64,000 nt of DNA from Fremontodendron californicum (taxonomy: Eukaryota > Streptophyta > Magnoliopsida > Malvales > Malvaceae): assembly GCA_030761205.1 (NCBI GenBank), contig JAULJL010000021.1:12009160-12073159 (forward strand). The letters run 5' to 3'. Of the stretch, positions 46,214 to 58,500 are shown piece by piece. Numbering within the stretch: position 1 is the first letter of the stretch; each line of letters begins with the position of its first letter. The notes below the pieces were generated by a model, which was not told the origin of the DNA, did not search any database, and saw only the letters and a list, made by a program, of their open reading frames with translations. The position numbers and the translations under genes are program-made.

Positions 46214-46324
46214 TAGATATGTTCATGGGTCGGGCCGTGGGTATTATTTTTTTTAAATTCTTTATCCAGGCTCGGTCCAATACGGGTCGGGCCGGATGGG
46301 CTGCTCGGCCCATAAGCAGGTCTA
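46214..46324. mobile_element. Internally deleted MITE family A (111 bp)
   Basis: Very short copy from TAGATATGTTCATGGGTCGG to GCCCATAAGCAGGTCTA, with a perfect 8-bp target duplication GTTCAAGG (46206-46213 and 46325-46332). It shows that only the ends are needed for movement. Confidence 0.93.
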
Positions 46325-46332
46325 GTTCAAGG

Positions 46333-46874
46333 TTAGAGTTTCTGTTTAATTGGATTAATTGGTGAGTCATTCGAGTCATATAAAAAGATATTTTAAAAAT
46401 ATTATACATAAAATTATAAATTATATAAATATTTTTACTAATTGTATAATGTAAAATTATGATATAAGAATTAAAATCTTTATTAACATTTAGAAAAAAA
46501 AAAAAAAAAAAAAAACGCTTACAAAGATTTTTTTTATTTTTTGGTTTTTATAATTTTTTATTTATTTATTTTAGTGAAAATGATAAAAGAATTATTAATA
46601 TGTAAAAAATTAGATATGATTTAAAATTTATTTTTAATCAATTTGGATCAATAATAAATTTGATGAATCATTAATTTTTTCATAAATTTAAAAGATCAAT
46701 ATGAATTTTTTTAAATCAATTATAAAACCGATCTAAATATGAATAAATATTAGACTCGAATCTTAAGATAAAATCATTAGAACGATCGATTCAACCGTCA
46801 AACAATCCGTATTTAATAACTATGATACAAACATTTCGTGAACGTAAAATCATTTATCAAATGCACTAACTATT
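46333..46874. other. AT-rich spacer
   Basis: No gene visible. A poly(A) run lies at about 46495-46514. Confidence 0.5.
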
Positions 46875-46876
46875 TG

Positions 46877-48085
46877 GGGGCGTTTGGTACCTTTTTAAGA
46901 ATCACATTCCATGGAATATGATTCCTGATAATGTGATTCTTGGGAATGTGATTCTTAGGAATGTAACTTTTCAGCGTTTGGTATACATAGGAAAGTGCTA
47001 ATTAAAATCCTGAGAATGTGATGATAATTTCCGAAATTACCCTTATCAAAAAATGTAAATTTTATTAATTTTAAAATTTTTCAATGATATTTATTATTAA
47101 AAAAATATTTATACTAAATATTTAAAAATAATATTTTAAATTTGAGTTACTTTTAGGATAAAAAATATTTATTAATAATAAAATTTTGAAATTACTCTCA
47201 TGTAGTTAAAAGATTAAAAGGCTAGATGCAAATTAAATATTATTTAAATATTTTAATGATATTTATTATTGACAAATATTTGTACTAAATATTTAAAAAT
47301 AATATTTTAATTGGTAATTTGAGTTATTTTTATGATAAAAAATATTTGTTAATAATAAAATTTGAAATTACTCGCATGTAGTTAAAAAATTAAAAGACTA
47401 TATGCAAAATAAATATTATTTAAATATTTTAATGATATTTATTATTAAAAAACATTTGTACTAAATATTTAAAAATAATATTTTAATTGGTAATTTGAGT
47501 TATTTTTATGATAAAAAATATTTGTTAATAATAAAATTTTTAAATTACTTTCATGTAGTTTCAAAGTAAAAGGCTTTATAAAAATTAAATATTATTTAAA
47601 TATTTTAATGATATTTATTATTAACAAATATTTGTACTAAATATTTAAAAAAAATATTTCAATTGGTAGTTTGAGTTACTTTTATGATAAAAAAATGTTT
47701 GTTAATAATAAATTTTTAAGGTACTCTCAAGTAATTAAAAAATTAAAAAGCAAAATGCAAATTAAATATTATTTAAATATTTCAATAATATTTATTATTA
47801 ATAAATATTTGTACGAAATATTTTAAAATAATATTTTAATTGATAATTTTAACTCAAATAAAAAAAAGATAATGTTGTCTTTAACTTTCCAACTACATGG
47901 GAAAGTTACTTTCCCACCACTTCTCATGGGAATCACATTCCAATGCTTGTGGGAAAGTAACTCTCCAAGGAAAGTTAAATTCCCAGGAAATTAAGCAGTT
48001 TTTAATATACCAAACATGGGAATCACATTCCCACCAATTACTTTCCATGAAAAGTGATCACTTTTCATCATACCAAACGTCCTCT
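46877..48085. mobile_element. TIR element with tandem-repeat core
   Basis: The ends GGGGCGTTTGGTACC and, inward from the right, GAGGACGTTTGGTATG are inverted. The subterminal zones repeat GGAATGTGATTC and its complement GAATCACATTCC. The centre is a tandem array (next entry). The target duplication is unclear, so I do not assign a superfamily. Confidence 0.75.
47060..47860. repeat. Tandem array, ~176-bp unit, about 4.5 copies
   Basis: The landmark TTT(T/C)AAT(G/A)AT recurs near 47078, 47251, 47427, 47603 and 47779, spaced 173, 176, 176 and 176 bases. Each unit carries AATATTTGTACTAAATATTT and ATTTGAGTTA(C/T)TTTTA. AT-rich. Confidence 0.88.
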
Positions 48086-49060
48086 TTAAGTCAATTTTTT
48101 TTTTCTTCTTTTCTTTTCATTTTTTTTTTTTCTTTCTTTACTTTACTTTATTTGCTTGACTTGACTTTTCACTTTTGACTATTCAAGATTGACCCAAAAT
48201 GGGCAGTAAAATTATAGGAATCTGAAAGAAAGACAAGAGCCAAGGTAAGGACATCATAGGAAAGAGACATTTCTTCGTTTATTGCAAGGAGAAAAACAGG
48301 ATAAGAAATTATCCATTTCCTAAAGAAAACAAATTAAGGAATATTAATGAACTTTGAAAATATATTTGCCATATAAAAATATTAATGGTGAACATCGATT
48401 AAGATAATATTTACAAAAAATATAATTAATATTTTATTTTTTAAAATTTTATAAAAATAATGTATTATATGTAAAAAAAAATTAAATAATAGTTAATTAA
48501 TGATATTTATAATGTTAATCAAACCCCAAAAAAAAAAATTCTACCATCAAAAATATGTTTTGAACCAACATATTCATTAAAAATAAGGTTGGATTAACGA
48601 GTATCTATAAACACAATTTATCAAATAAATGGAAGGGTAAGAGTTACTAATTCATACATGGATCAATCAAATTATATAAAGATATATTGAGTAATAAATA
48701 AATAAATGGAAAATTTACCTCACATTAAAGGTTAGTATATTCCCACTTTCTTGTTTATAAATTTAAACCATATAGTACTGATAAGTTTAAAAAAAGTGAT
48801 TAAATTAAAAAAAAAAACCTAAAATATTAATGATTCTATTATCAATTTTTTTTTTTTACTTTTGAATAAAAGTAAAATTATTTTATTCAAATTTTTTAAT
48901 TTTTTAAAGATATTTATATTAAATATTTATATTCTATATGTATTCAAATATATATAAAAAAAAATTAAATATATCCTTATAAAACAAATACATAAATTTA
49001 ACTTTTATAAATAAAACAATTGGTTAAACAAAATCTACTCAAATATATTCATAAAATTTA
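48086..49060. other. AT-rich spacer
   Basis: No gene visible. CAAATTAAGGAATATT at about 48330-48345 occurs again at about 49298-49313, each preceded by CCTAA(A/G)G. Confidence 0.5.
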
Positions 49061-49079
49061 GTGGACAACTGTCAAAGAT

Positions 49080-49330
49080 TTTGCCCTTTTAAATAGACGT
49101 CCCCAAGGGACGGATGAAATTACGTTAATACCCATCAGAGATCTACTACGCAACCAATATATATAGTTATATGCTACAAAATCTAGAACCTTCTACCGTT
49201 TCAGGCGTCATTCCACGTGCTTTGTGTCAGTGACACCCACTGTATCCCATTTGAGTAACTTTATCACTCCTCCCCAATCTCCCAAGTCCTAAGGAAACAA
49301 ATTAAGGAATATTTCCAAATCTGCAGTCCT
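49080..49330 (+). promoter_or_regulatory. Promoter-like block resembling the NAC upstream region
   Basis: Less AT-rich island with GACGGATGAAATTACGTTAA and ACCCATCA near 49109-49137, a CCACGTG E/G-box near 49212, and CACTGTATCCCATTTGAGTA near 49237. The same order of related words lies upstream of the NAC gene (55303-55331 and 55373-55400). No coding sequence follows. Confidence 0.4.
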
Positions 49331-49979
49331 TGGAACTCACGCAAATACGTTAGACATCAAAAAATAAAAAAAAGGAAAAAGTACAATATCCTAAAATTTA
49401 TTAAAAATACATTTATCTCTTATAATTTAAAAATTATCCACTTATTTTTTTTAGATTTGATAAAAAATACATTAATCTCTCTAAATAGTAAATTTTAAAT
49501 AAAAAATAATTATACTCTTATTAATTATTAATCATATATTTTTTAATTTATTATTTTATTTTTTATCAATGTTTTTACCATTAATTTTTAAAAAAAAATG
49601 ATAATTAAATTATTTTAAATAAAAATAATTTAGTAAATTCACTTCAAATTAATATATAATTGAATTAAAAATAAGTTTAAAATATTTAATATTTATTTGA
49701 ATTAGAATATAATTTAATTAGAACATAATTTTAATATTTTATAGTAATTAAAGATAATTTTAAAATTAATATCCAAAATTTTTAAACATCAAATAAATAA
49801 AATAAATATAAAAATATATAATAAATTATTATTAATTAAGTTCAAAAGATTATTTTAATAAATCTAATTTATTTTTAAATGTAATAATGAAAAAAAATAA
49901 AAATAATTAGGATAGAAAAAACATTAGAAATTGATTTAAGACAATCAAATAAGTAAAAAAAAAAAATTTAATATTAAAA
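49331..49979. other. AT-rich spacer
   Basis: Nothing recognisable. Confidence 0.5.
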
Positions 49980-50120
49980 TCTTGTACGAACCGGTATTGA
50001 CCGGTATGATCGATACAGGCCGGTACGACTGGTACGGATCAGTACACAAATCTAAACGGTACACTACTGGTACCGTTCGTTTTTACCTTAAAACCGGTAT
50101 CGGTACGGTACCAGCTACAC
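49980..50120. repeat. GGTACCGG-rich repeat fragment
   Basis: Multiple ACCGGTA, GGTACGG and TACCGGT words occur in both orientations over 140 bases, typical of a MITE end region. The rest of the element is missing. Confidence 0.5.
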
Positions 50121-50435
50121 TAATCATGAGTCAAGTGATACCAACTAAATTAGTGAAAATACAAAACAATCAAATAAAATTATAAAATTAAATAAGAATA
50201 ATTACGTCTTTTAATATTTTATATAATATTTTTAATAAAAAAATTATCTATTTACTTTTAAAAAATCACTCAATATTTTAAAAAACTATCAACTTAAAAA
50301 AAAAAAAAAACTATCACCTTTTTATCAACTTTTCTAAAAACATTACCCACTTAAAAATATTATCTATTTTTTATATTTAATACAATTTATTTATTTTTTA
50401 AAAATATATTTTCATTGAATATCGAAAACTCTAGT
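50121..50435 (+). mobile_element. Helitron-like fragment
   Basis: ATGAGTCAAGTGATACCAAC at the left matches the 5' block of 31684-32071. The right end is AACTCTAGTATATAAA, with CTAG plus T. Confidence 0.4.
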
Positions 50436-51144
50436 ATATAAAAATATGGATTTCAAAAGTACTAAAATTGAACGCGGTAAATACCTATAAAATTTAAAAG
50501 TTTAACAAATTTATCTTTAAATTTTTAGCATTTATTATTTATTTAGATTATTTACTTTTAAATATATAATTTTTATTAGTTTATTTATTTAAATTTAAAT
50601 CAATTTAAAATTTTAAAATAGTGTCTATTATCAAATTAATTAAATTATTTTTTATTAAATTAATTATTTTATCCTTAGTTAATAATTTTCTTATTAAATT
50701 AAGATATTAATTAATATTTATTTATAATATTGAAGTCCTTAATAAAATTAACTTTTCTTAATTAATATTAAATTTTATATTCAATAACTTTTATCTATCT
50801 ATTTACATATCAATCATGAACTTTTTTTTTATTAACATAAATTATTCTTAATAAAATTTAAAAAAGCACAATATATGGAAATAATAAATTGAAATACTTT
50901 TCAAAAATATTTCTATATTCATTTTTGTGAAACAAACAAAACCTAAAATTATGTGTCAGTTTATTATTTTTTGTGTGTGTTAACGGTATAAATATAATAT
51001 AATGAAAATTATTAAATATATGAAAATTTTAAACATAAATATAATATGTGTATTGAACGTATTGTGATAATATTTAAAGTTATCGTATTTATTATATTAT
51101 TTTTATATTTATTAAATATATTTATATCGCATCTAAATGTGTCT
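50436..51144. other. AT-rich spacer
   Basis: No gene or defined repeat was seen. Confidence 0.5.
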
Positions 51145-51860
51145 ATCGGCCTGGCCGGGTTCGAGCCGGACTTATGTATGGTATTAACATTATATATACT
51201 TGCAAAGCCCGGTTCGGTCCGAAATCTGGATCTCAAAATTTATTCAAGCCAGTCTATATTTGTAAATGGATAGCTCAAACCCGTTTAGGCCCGCCAATAT
51301 TTTTTTTAAAAAAATAGATTATTTTTTATTTAATTTTTAATAATTATATATATATATTTTTATTAAATTCTTAAATATTGACAAATTTTTTTTTGGAAAG
51401 GTGATATTTTTTCTACTGCAAATATTAGTTCAACATCAGACAACTACAGATCAATCCCTGCACAGACTTAATCTGCACCATACAAATCACACAAAAACAG
51501 GCTACAAGCTAAATCTGCATAAAAAGTCTTCTATGCAACAAAATTTCCCTAAGGTTTACTTATCTGTTCCGTCGTTTGGGCTCTACCTTTTAATTTTTAC
51601 ATTATTAAATTTAATTTTTATATGATATAATTTATATAATATATATAATAAAAATAATATATTATTTAATTAAAAAAAATTAAGTCGGGCTGAACTCGGA
51701 CTTTGAATGTTGGAGTCAAGACCCGACTCATTTTTTAAACGGGTTTCATTTTTTTGCCCAAGCCCATTTTCGGGACCTAATATTTTTGTCCAAACACTCC
51801 CAACTATCAAACAAACATTTAGGCTTGAAAGGATAGCCCGGCCCTTGGACAAATCTAATC
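51145..51860. mobile_element. MITE variant A2 with internal insertion
   Basis: It shares words with 24446-24990. Its flanks ATCGCATCTAAATGTGTC and ATCGCGTCTAAATTTGTC resemble each other, as if duplicated on insertion. An unrelated piece at about 51387-51595, starting with a T run, interrupts it. Confidence 0.55.
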
Positions 51861-51904
51861 GCGTCTAAATTTGTCGATCTAGATACCGGTTCTCAAATAA
51901 AATT

Positions 51905-52130
51905 CAAAGGCAAAAATTGTTCCCTGAACTATACCCTATTTTCCATTTTGATACCTAAAAATTTTTTAGTCCTAATCCGGTACCTGTACTATAATTCTGT
52001 CAAACAAGTTTGTACTTCGTCTTAACACTGTTATATAAATGCTGATGTGACAAATAGTACCCAATTAGGTAGTGAGACATGGCAAAAATGCCATGTCACT
52101 GTTAATTTTATAATGTCATGTCATCATTAA
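51905..52130. repeat. MITE family E fragment
   Basis: TTGTTCCCTGAACTATACCC and AAATGCTGATGTGACA match family E in the SKS-B introns. The right half is not recognised. Confidence 0.5.
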
Positions 52131-52424
52131 ATTAAAAAAATTCTAAAAATTAAAATAAAATAAGAAAAAATTATATAAAATAAAATAAAATTGTACAAAC
52201 ATTTTAAAAATTCACAAATTTTTTTTTTATATAAATTTAGAAAATCCGAAAAAAATTATAAAAATTCAAAAAAAAAAAAGAAAGGAAAAAATCATTAAAA
52301 TTCAAAATAAAATTAAAAAAATTGTATGAATAAATAAATAAAAAATATATATGATTAATAATTAATAGGGGTATAATTTTCTTTTTATTTAAAATTTACT
52401 TAAGGTTTAGGGTTTAGAGTAGGG
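52131..52424. other. AT-rich spacer
   Basis: Runs of A and ATAAAAT words; nothing else. Confidence 0.5.
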
Positions 52425-52860
52425 ATGGCAATGGAGTGGGGCGGGGGCGGATTTTGCAATATCCACCCCGCTCGCTCTGTTCGATATTGAAATTTCAATA
52501 TCATTATCACCTCCATGGATGTCGGTTACATTCATAACTGCCCTGCCCCATCCAAAATTTCTTATTGCAAGTATAGTTTATTATATATTTTGATATTCAT
52601 AAAACATAAAAAAAAAAAAAAAACAAAGTATAGATTGATATTCATAAAACATTAAAGTAACAGAAAACAAAAACATTGATGCAATTAATTAATAGAAACA
52701 ACGCTGTGTATCAAACAATCAATCAATCAAAAGAAAGAAAGAAAGAAAGAATAAAAGAAAAAAAGAAAAAAAAAAAAATCATAAGATGACGATTGAAGAA
52801 AAACAACACAAAGCCATGGAAATGTGACTATTTAAGTAAAGAAATAGAAAAGCAGACATT

Positions 52861-53103
52861 TTACTGATGCCTTTGCCTTGGACAAGGGAAATGTTGTTTT
52901 AAATACTTACTGTTACTTTGAATGTAGCCAGTAGAACAAGCGTCGTAGCAATTCACCTGTGGCTCAACGTTTTCCATTTGTGAAGTGAAAATGTAGAAAA
53001 TAAACACTGCAACTATCATCATCTTTCTGTAAGGAAAGAAGAAGAGTTGGTTTTCCATTTTTGAAGAGAAAATACAGAAAATAAGCACTACAACTATCAT
53101 CAT
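52861..53103 (-). pseudogene. Remnant of a small secreted Cys-containing peptide gene
   Basis: 80-codon minus-strand frame. A hydrophobic leader of the signal-peptide type occurs twice, as MMIVVVLIFCIFSSKMEN and MMIVAVFIFYIFTSQMEN, from a tandem DNA duplication. A segment containing NCYDACSTGY follows, then a possible splice donor (AACA|GTAAGT, exon end 52911). The Cys spacing recalls plant thionin-like peptides, but the expected downstream cysteines are absent. I found no second exon. Function is not claimed. Confidence 0.3.
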
Positions 53104-53357
53104 TAGATCTGTTTATGGGTCGGGCAACCCGCCCGACCTGGCGGGCCGGGACAGATTTTTTTGTTCTGAGCTGGCTCGGCCAGGAACAGTATTTTTTTAT
53201 TATAATAATAATTTATTTAATTTTAATTATAAAAATAAAAAAAATTTAATCTGATGAACAGTAAATTCGAACTTACCGGGCCGGCTCGACCCAAGGCTGG
53301 GCCTGGGCAAAAAAATTGAAAAAAAACGGGCCGCGGCCCGACCCATGAGCAGATTTA
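53104..53357. mobile_element. MITE family A, intact
   Basis: 254 bp from TAGATCTGTTTATGGGTCGG to CGACCCATGAGCAGATTTA. A perfect 8-bp target duplication ATCATCAT is present (53096-53103 and 53358-53365). It lies upstream of the small peptide remnant. Confidence 0.92.
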
Positions 53358-53805
53358 ATCATCATCTTTTTGCAGGGAAAGAAGAAGAGTTGCGGCTGAA
53401 ATGAAAATTAGGAAAAGAAATTAGGTTTTGAGATTTTAGGTATATATATAATAAGGGTAAAATAATAATTTAATATTAAAAATATATATATATATAAATT
53501 AAAAGTTAGGAGAAAGTATTAGATTATATTTTTAGAATGAAGAATAAAAAAATAATAAATTTAATTGTATAATTATTTTATTATCTTTATAAAAATTAAA
53601 TATCTAAGGGTAAAATAGTAATTTCAATAGTCGGGAGGGGTGGTGCGTATCAGGCAAATATTGAAATTGTTCCATAATCGCCTTTCAAAAAAAAAAAAAA
53701 ACCGCATCGCCCTGCCAGGCATCCATTTTCAAAAAAAAAAAATCTCTCTATTCGGATCGAATCGGTTCGAAATTCATCGGACGATTCGGGTTTTGTCATA
53801 TCTAG

Positions 53806-55250
53806 TTTAGGGGGGGTTAGTGTATTTTTCATCAAATCTCAGAAGGTAAGTGAGTAGTTTTCAAACTATAAGGGGGATAAGTGTATTTTTTAATAAACCT
53901 TAGGAGATAAGTATATTTAAAAAAAAAAGTTTGACTGTGTTATATTATTAATAATTTATGTATTGGTAGAATATTTATATTATTAATAATTTATGCTATA
54001 ATATTTATATATCAATATCGTATTTATATATATTTTTTATTGTATTATGTTTTTTGTTGTGTTATATTTTTGAAAGGTCTCTATTTATAAATACTAATAA
54101 AATAGTACTATATTAAATCAGATTATTTTAAAAAATAAAATTTAAAATATTCAAAAATTTAAAAATAATTAAAGGAACTGAAAAAAGAAAAAGAAAAGGA
54201 TTTAGGAGAGAGAGTGAAGGGGAATGGGGAAATTTTTTTGAGTGTGTTTGATAAAATATTTAAAAAAATTTTAAACATTGAAAAAGAAATTTTTCAGTAT
54301 TTAAATTTTTTTAATTTGTTTAATAATTCATATTAAATTTTACTTAATAGAAAATTTTCAACAGACAAATATTGAATGAGATAAGTAGATAAAAAGCTAG
54401 TTATCACTTAATGTAGAACATATTAAATTGATTTAAAAAATATATATTTGAACTAAATTATTTTTTTTGTTACAAAAGATTAAATATTTAAATTATACTT
54501 TTTAATTTTTATCCAAAATTATCTAAAATAATATAACTTTATTATGTTAATAAGATCAAAATTGTGAAATGAATATTTTTTAAAATTCAAGATATATGAT
54601 TATCAAACAATATAATTATATTTCGTACTTAATTTTCAATAATATATCAACAGTTTTTATAATACAAATTAAGTGTTTATAAATTAAGTATCTAATTTTT
54701 TTAATTTATCAAATAATAGTACAATACTGTAAATAGATCAGATTGGAAACATTTTATTTTTACTTGTCCAAACGCAATCAAATCAAGCTTGAAAATACGT
54801 TTTATTATTTTAAAAGTTAAAAATTTATTTTTATATTAATATTTTTATATAATTACAAAAATTAAAAAAAAAAGAGGAGAGTTGGACTTGGACTGCATAG
54901 ATCAGATCGATCGAATATTTAAATTTAATATCAGAATTTAAAAATTATCCGAATCTACGAAAATATGATCAAATAATGTTGGATATTAATTTTTTTTTTC
55001 TATTTATTACTATCCTACGACGGTTGCATAAAAAACCTTTGACATTTCACGTTGGGCAATGTGTGCACTACTTTTTCCATTTGTTCACATACATACAAGT
55101 ACACCATCTTATCGTGGGTAACTTAACAATCCAAAAGCTGTGATTTGTGCCGCTAAATCATGCGGTTATCATTAAAGGACCGCACCAGGACAGTGTAGAA
55201 ATGGCATCGCACTATAGTTTTCACCAGATATACTCTCAAGTCTCAAACAG
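53806..55250. other. AT-rich spacer upstream of NAC
   Basis: No gene visible. The last 250 bases become less AT-rich and probably begin the NAC promoter. Confidence 0.5.
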
Positions 55251-55289
55251 CCGCCTCCAAGGGCACATTTGTCATTTCATCATTCTTAA

Positions 55290-55574
55290 CCCTCTAAAAA
55301 TTTGACGGATGCAATTACGTCAAACCCATCACACACCTACCATCAAAGTGTATACGTGTCAGTCTGTCACTCCACACACATTGTACCCAGTTGGTAAGTT
55401 TATCATCTTCCCGAAACTTCTTTTTCCTCGAAAGATCAGAACTTCTTCAACTTCAAACACCGATATTTTTCACTTGCTTCCTTCAAACAACATCTAAGAC
55501 AAAAAAAAAAAAAAAAAAAAATCTCCAATCCTTCAAAACCCTTTTTTTAAATTCCATTCTTTGTTTGTGACTCG
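55290..55574 (+). promoter_or_regulatory. Upstream and 5' UTR region of the NAC gene
   Basis: It contains GACGGATGCAATTACGTCAA and ACCCATCA (55303-55331), an ACGTGTCAG motif near 55355, CACATTGTACCCAGTTGG near 55377, and an A run at 55501-55520 just before the start codon. No convincing TATA box was found. Confidence 0.4.
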
Positions 55575-58500
55575 ATGGGTCGTGACTCAGCAACCTCGCT
55601 AGCTCCCGGGTTCCGGTTCCACCCGACCGATGAGGAACTCGTTCGTTACTATCTAAAACGCAAAATCTTGAACAAGCCTTCCTTTGATGCGATCTCTGAT
55701 ATCTATATTTACAGATCCGAGCCTTGGGATCTCCCTGGTATTTTTTTTTTTAATTTTCTTTTGTTTGGCTTGGTCAATTGTTTGTTTGGTTCTTGATTTC
55801 TGGGTTAATTTTCCCGTCTTGTCCTAAATTTAAAGTTTTGAAACTGGGTTTTCGTTCTTGGTTAATTGTATGTTAATTCTTGGGTTTTAGAGTAAATTTA
55901 ATTTTGTGATTGAGGTTTGATTCTTGAAGATACCCGGTTAGAGCTTAAGTTTCTTTTCATTTTAAATTGGGATGTTGTTACTTGGCTAATTATATATTTA
56001 AATTCCTAATTTTGGGTTAAAATTTCAATTTCCGCTTTAAAACTTTTGAAGATACCCACTTTAAGCCTTTTTTAGGGTTCTTTTTTAATTCTTGAAATTG
56101 GTTTTTTTTTTTTTTTTTTAAAACTTTCCGCTTAAGTTTCATTTTTGAAGCTATCTAGTTTGAATTTAAGTCTGTCTTTTATATGTAACTAGAATTTAGG
56201 GTGAGTATTTTTTTAGTTGTAAATCAAGATTTTCTTCTTAATAGTTAAGTCAAAGCTGAAGAGCAGGGACTTGGAGTGGTACTTTTTCAGTGCACTGGAC
56301 AAGAAATATGGGAATGGGTCGAGGACCAATAGGGCAACTGAAAAAGGCTACTGGAAGACAACTGGCAAGGACCGTGCAATTCGCCATAGGGAAAGAGTGG
56401 TTGGCATGAAGAAAACCCTTGTTTACCATAAGGGTCGTGCCCCAAGTGGTGAAAGGACTAACTGGGTAATGCACGAGTATCGCCTTACTGATGAGGCATT
56501 GGAGAAAGCTGGAATTCAACAGGTAAGATTATGATCTTTTTTGTAGTGTTTTCATGTTTTGGTGTTTTGAACTTTGATGTTTGTTTGGGAATTAACATTG
56601 GGTTGTTTGGGCTGGAAGGATGCTTTTGTATTGTGTAGGGTGTTTCAGAAGAGCGGGTCCGGGCCAAAGAATGGGGAGCAGTATGGGGCACCTTTTGTTG
56701 AAGAAGAGTGGGAGGATGATGAGGCAGTTTTTATGCCTGGTCAACATGATGTAGCAGTCTATGAAGAGGTTGCCAATGATGATGCTTTTGTTGAAGTGAA
56801 TGATATTGACCAGGTGTGTAATTTTTTTGGGCTAGTTTTGTGGTTGGCAACTTGACTTTTGCTATATTTTATGTTGTTATCCATTGATGTTTGAATGACT
56901 TTTTGCATGATAGCTTGCAATTTAAATTGAGAATGGTAGTAACTAGTGATGGTTTATAGGATTTTAAAAGATACAGGATAGGCTAGTAATTGTTCCTAGG
57001 CAAGCTATTTAACTGCCTGCGTCTTGTTGTTTCTTGTTGAAAATAACATGCTCACCCCACTTGTTCTGATTGCACATCTTGATAATTGCCTTTTTGATAA
57101 TCTCAAATATTTCTGAATTTTTGGTGAATGAGCAGTGATTTTCAAGAAGTACTTCTTAGTTTGTGTTGGAATGAGGTGCATATGTTGTGTTCGTGTGCAT
57201 AGTATTGGGTTGAGTGTCTTGAGGAGCGTCTTTACTTTTTCTAGGCTTTCTTTGTGATCAATTTGGCATTAAATGATACTTGTTCTGGAAGTCATATTAT
57301 TGCTGTGGATAAATCCCTTCAACCAGATTCACTCTTCAGGCTTGGCATGCTTATGAAATCTTTGAGACATGTTTTTCATAATTTATTACGAATACAATGA
57401 TAGCATGTAGCAGTCCTTGGCCAGACACTAATGCTATTGATGAATTGGTTTCATTGCTTGATGCTATCCTTTTCTTTATTTCTAGTAGGCATATGTTGGT
57501 TGTTTGTCACTATCTTGGTAATTAGATTGTCCCTTTTTCTAATTGAAAGTATCTTTTTTTCCCTTTCCAAATAATTCTCCTATGCCTTTCTAGCTGTGAT
57601 TTGGACTAATTTGAGTGATCAAATTCTGAAAATCGTTGCTTCTCGACAGAATCTTGACATTAGCAATCTATCTGAAAACGTTATCCTTCCATTGAACTTC
57701 TATCCTGGGGAATCAAGCAACCATGTGGAATATCCAAGGGAGTTCAGTGAAGACAATCAAAAGCCATCAGACAGTATGTCCGAGAATGCGTTCCTCCCTT
57801 CCAACTTCTATTATGGGGAATCAAGCAACCATGCTGAACATTCAATGGAGTTCAAAGAAGACTATGAGAAACCTATTCGCATGCATGCCACTGAAAGTGT
57901 TTCAAGGCCACATCATGAGTTTGTGGTCTCTGATTTACCTGAGCCAAATGAGATAGCTGCAAATGGAAAACCAATTAAGGATGAATATGTGCTCGAACCA
58001 ATTGAAAACATAAATCCTGCTGACACTAACTATTTGCTTGAAGAGCCATACCTGGATGTTACTGATTATCTTCCAACTAATGATGGACTTTTCCTTGAAG
58101 CTAATGATTTTTCAAACCCCATTGACCCAGAATCTGAACTTTTTGACATTGACGAGTATCTTTCATTCGTTGATGCTGATGATCAGTCTTTGGCTTTTGA
58201 TTCTGATCAAATGATGGGAAGTGAGGTTCCTGTTTCTGGCCAAGAACCTCTTATCCAAATGGTGCATAATTCTTTCTTGTCTTCACCTTTGTGTTGATAC
58301 ATGCAGAAAATTTTTGCAGCTTTTAATTAACTTATTACATGATAACAGCATTCAAATGGAGGAACTGAACAAGTGTTTAATGCAAGTGAACATATCGAAG
58401 AACATGGCAATAGTGATGCATCCTCTTCAAAGCAAGAGCTGGATGCCACAAAATTTGATCTTGGTAAGAACATGGCAATAGTGAACATATCGAAGAACAT

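Larger units (their letters stand above)
52425..53805. mobile_element. Possible composite TIR element
   Basis: The left end TAGGGATGGCAATGG, followed by a GGGGCGGGGGCGG stretch, and the right end, read inward, TAGATATGACAAAACCC, are weakly inverted. GGATGGCAATGG-type ends are common on plant repeats. The interior holds a tandem-duplicated peptide-like segment and a family A MITE. Confidence 0.35.
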
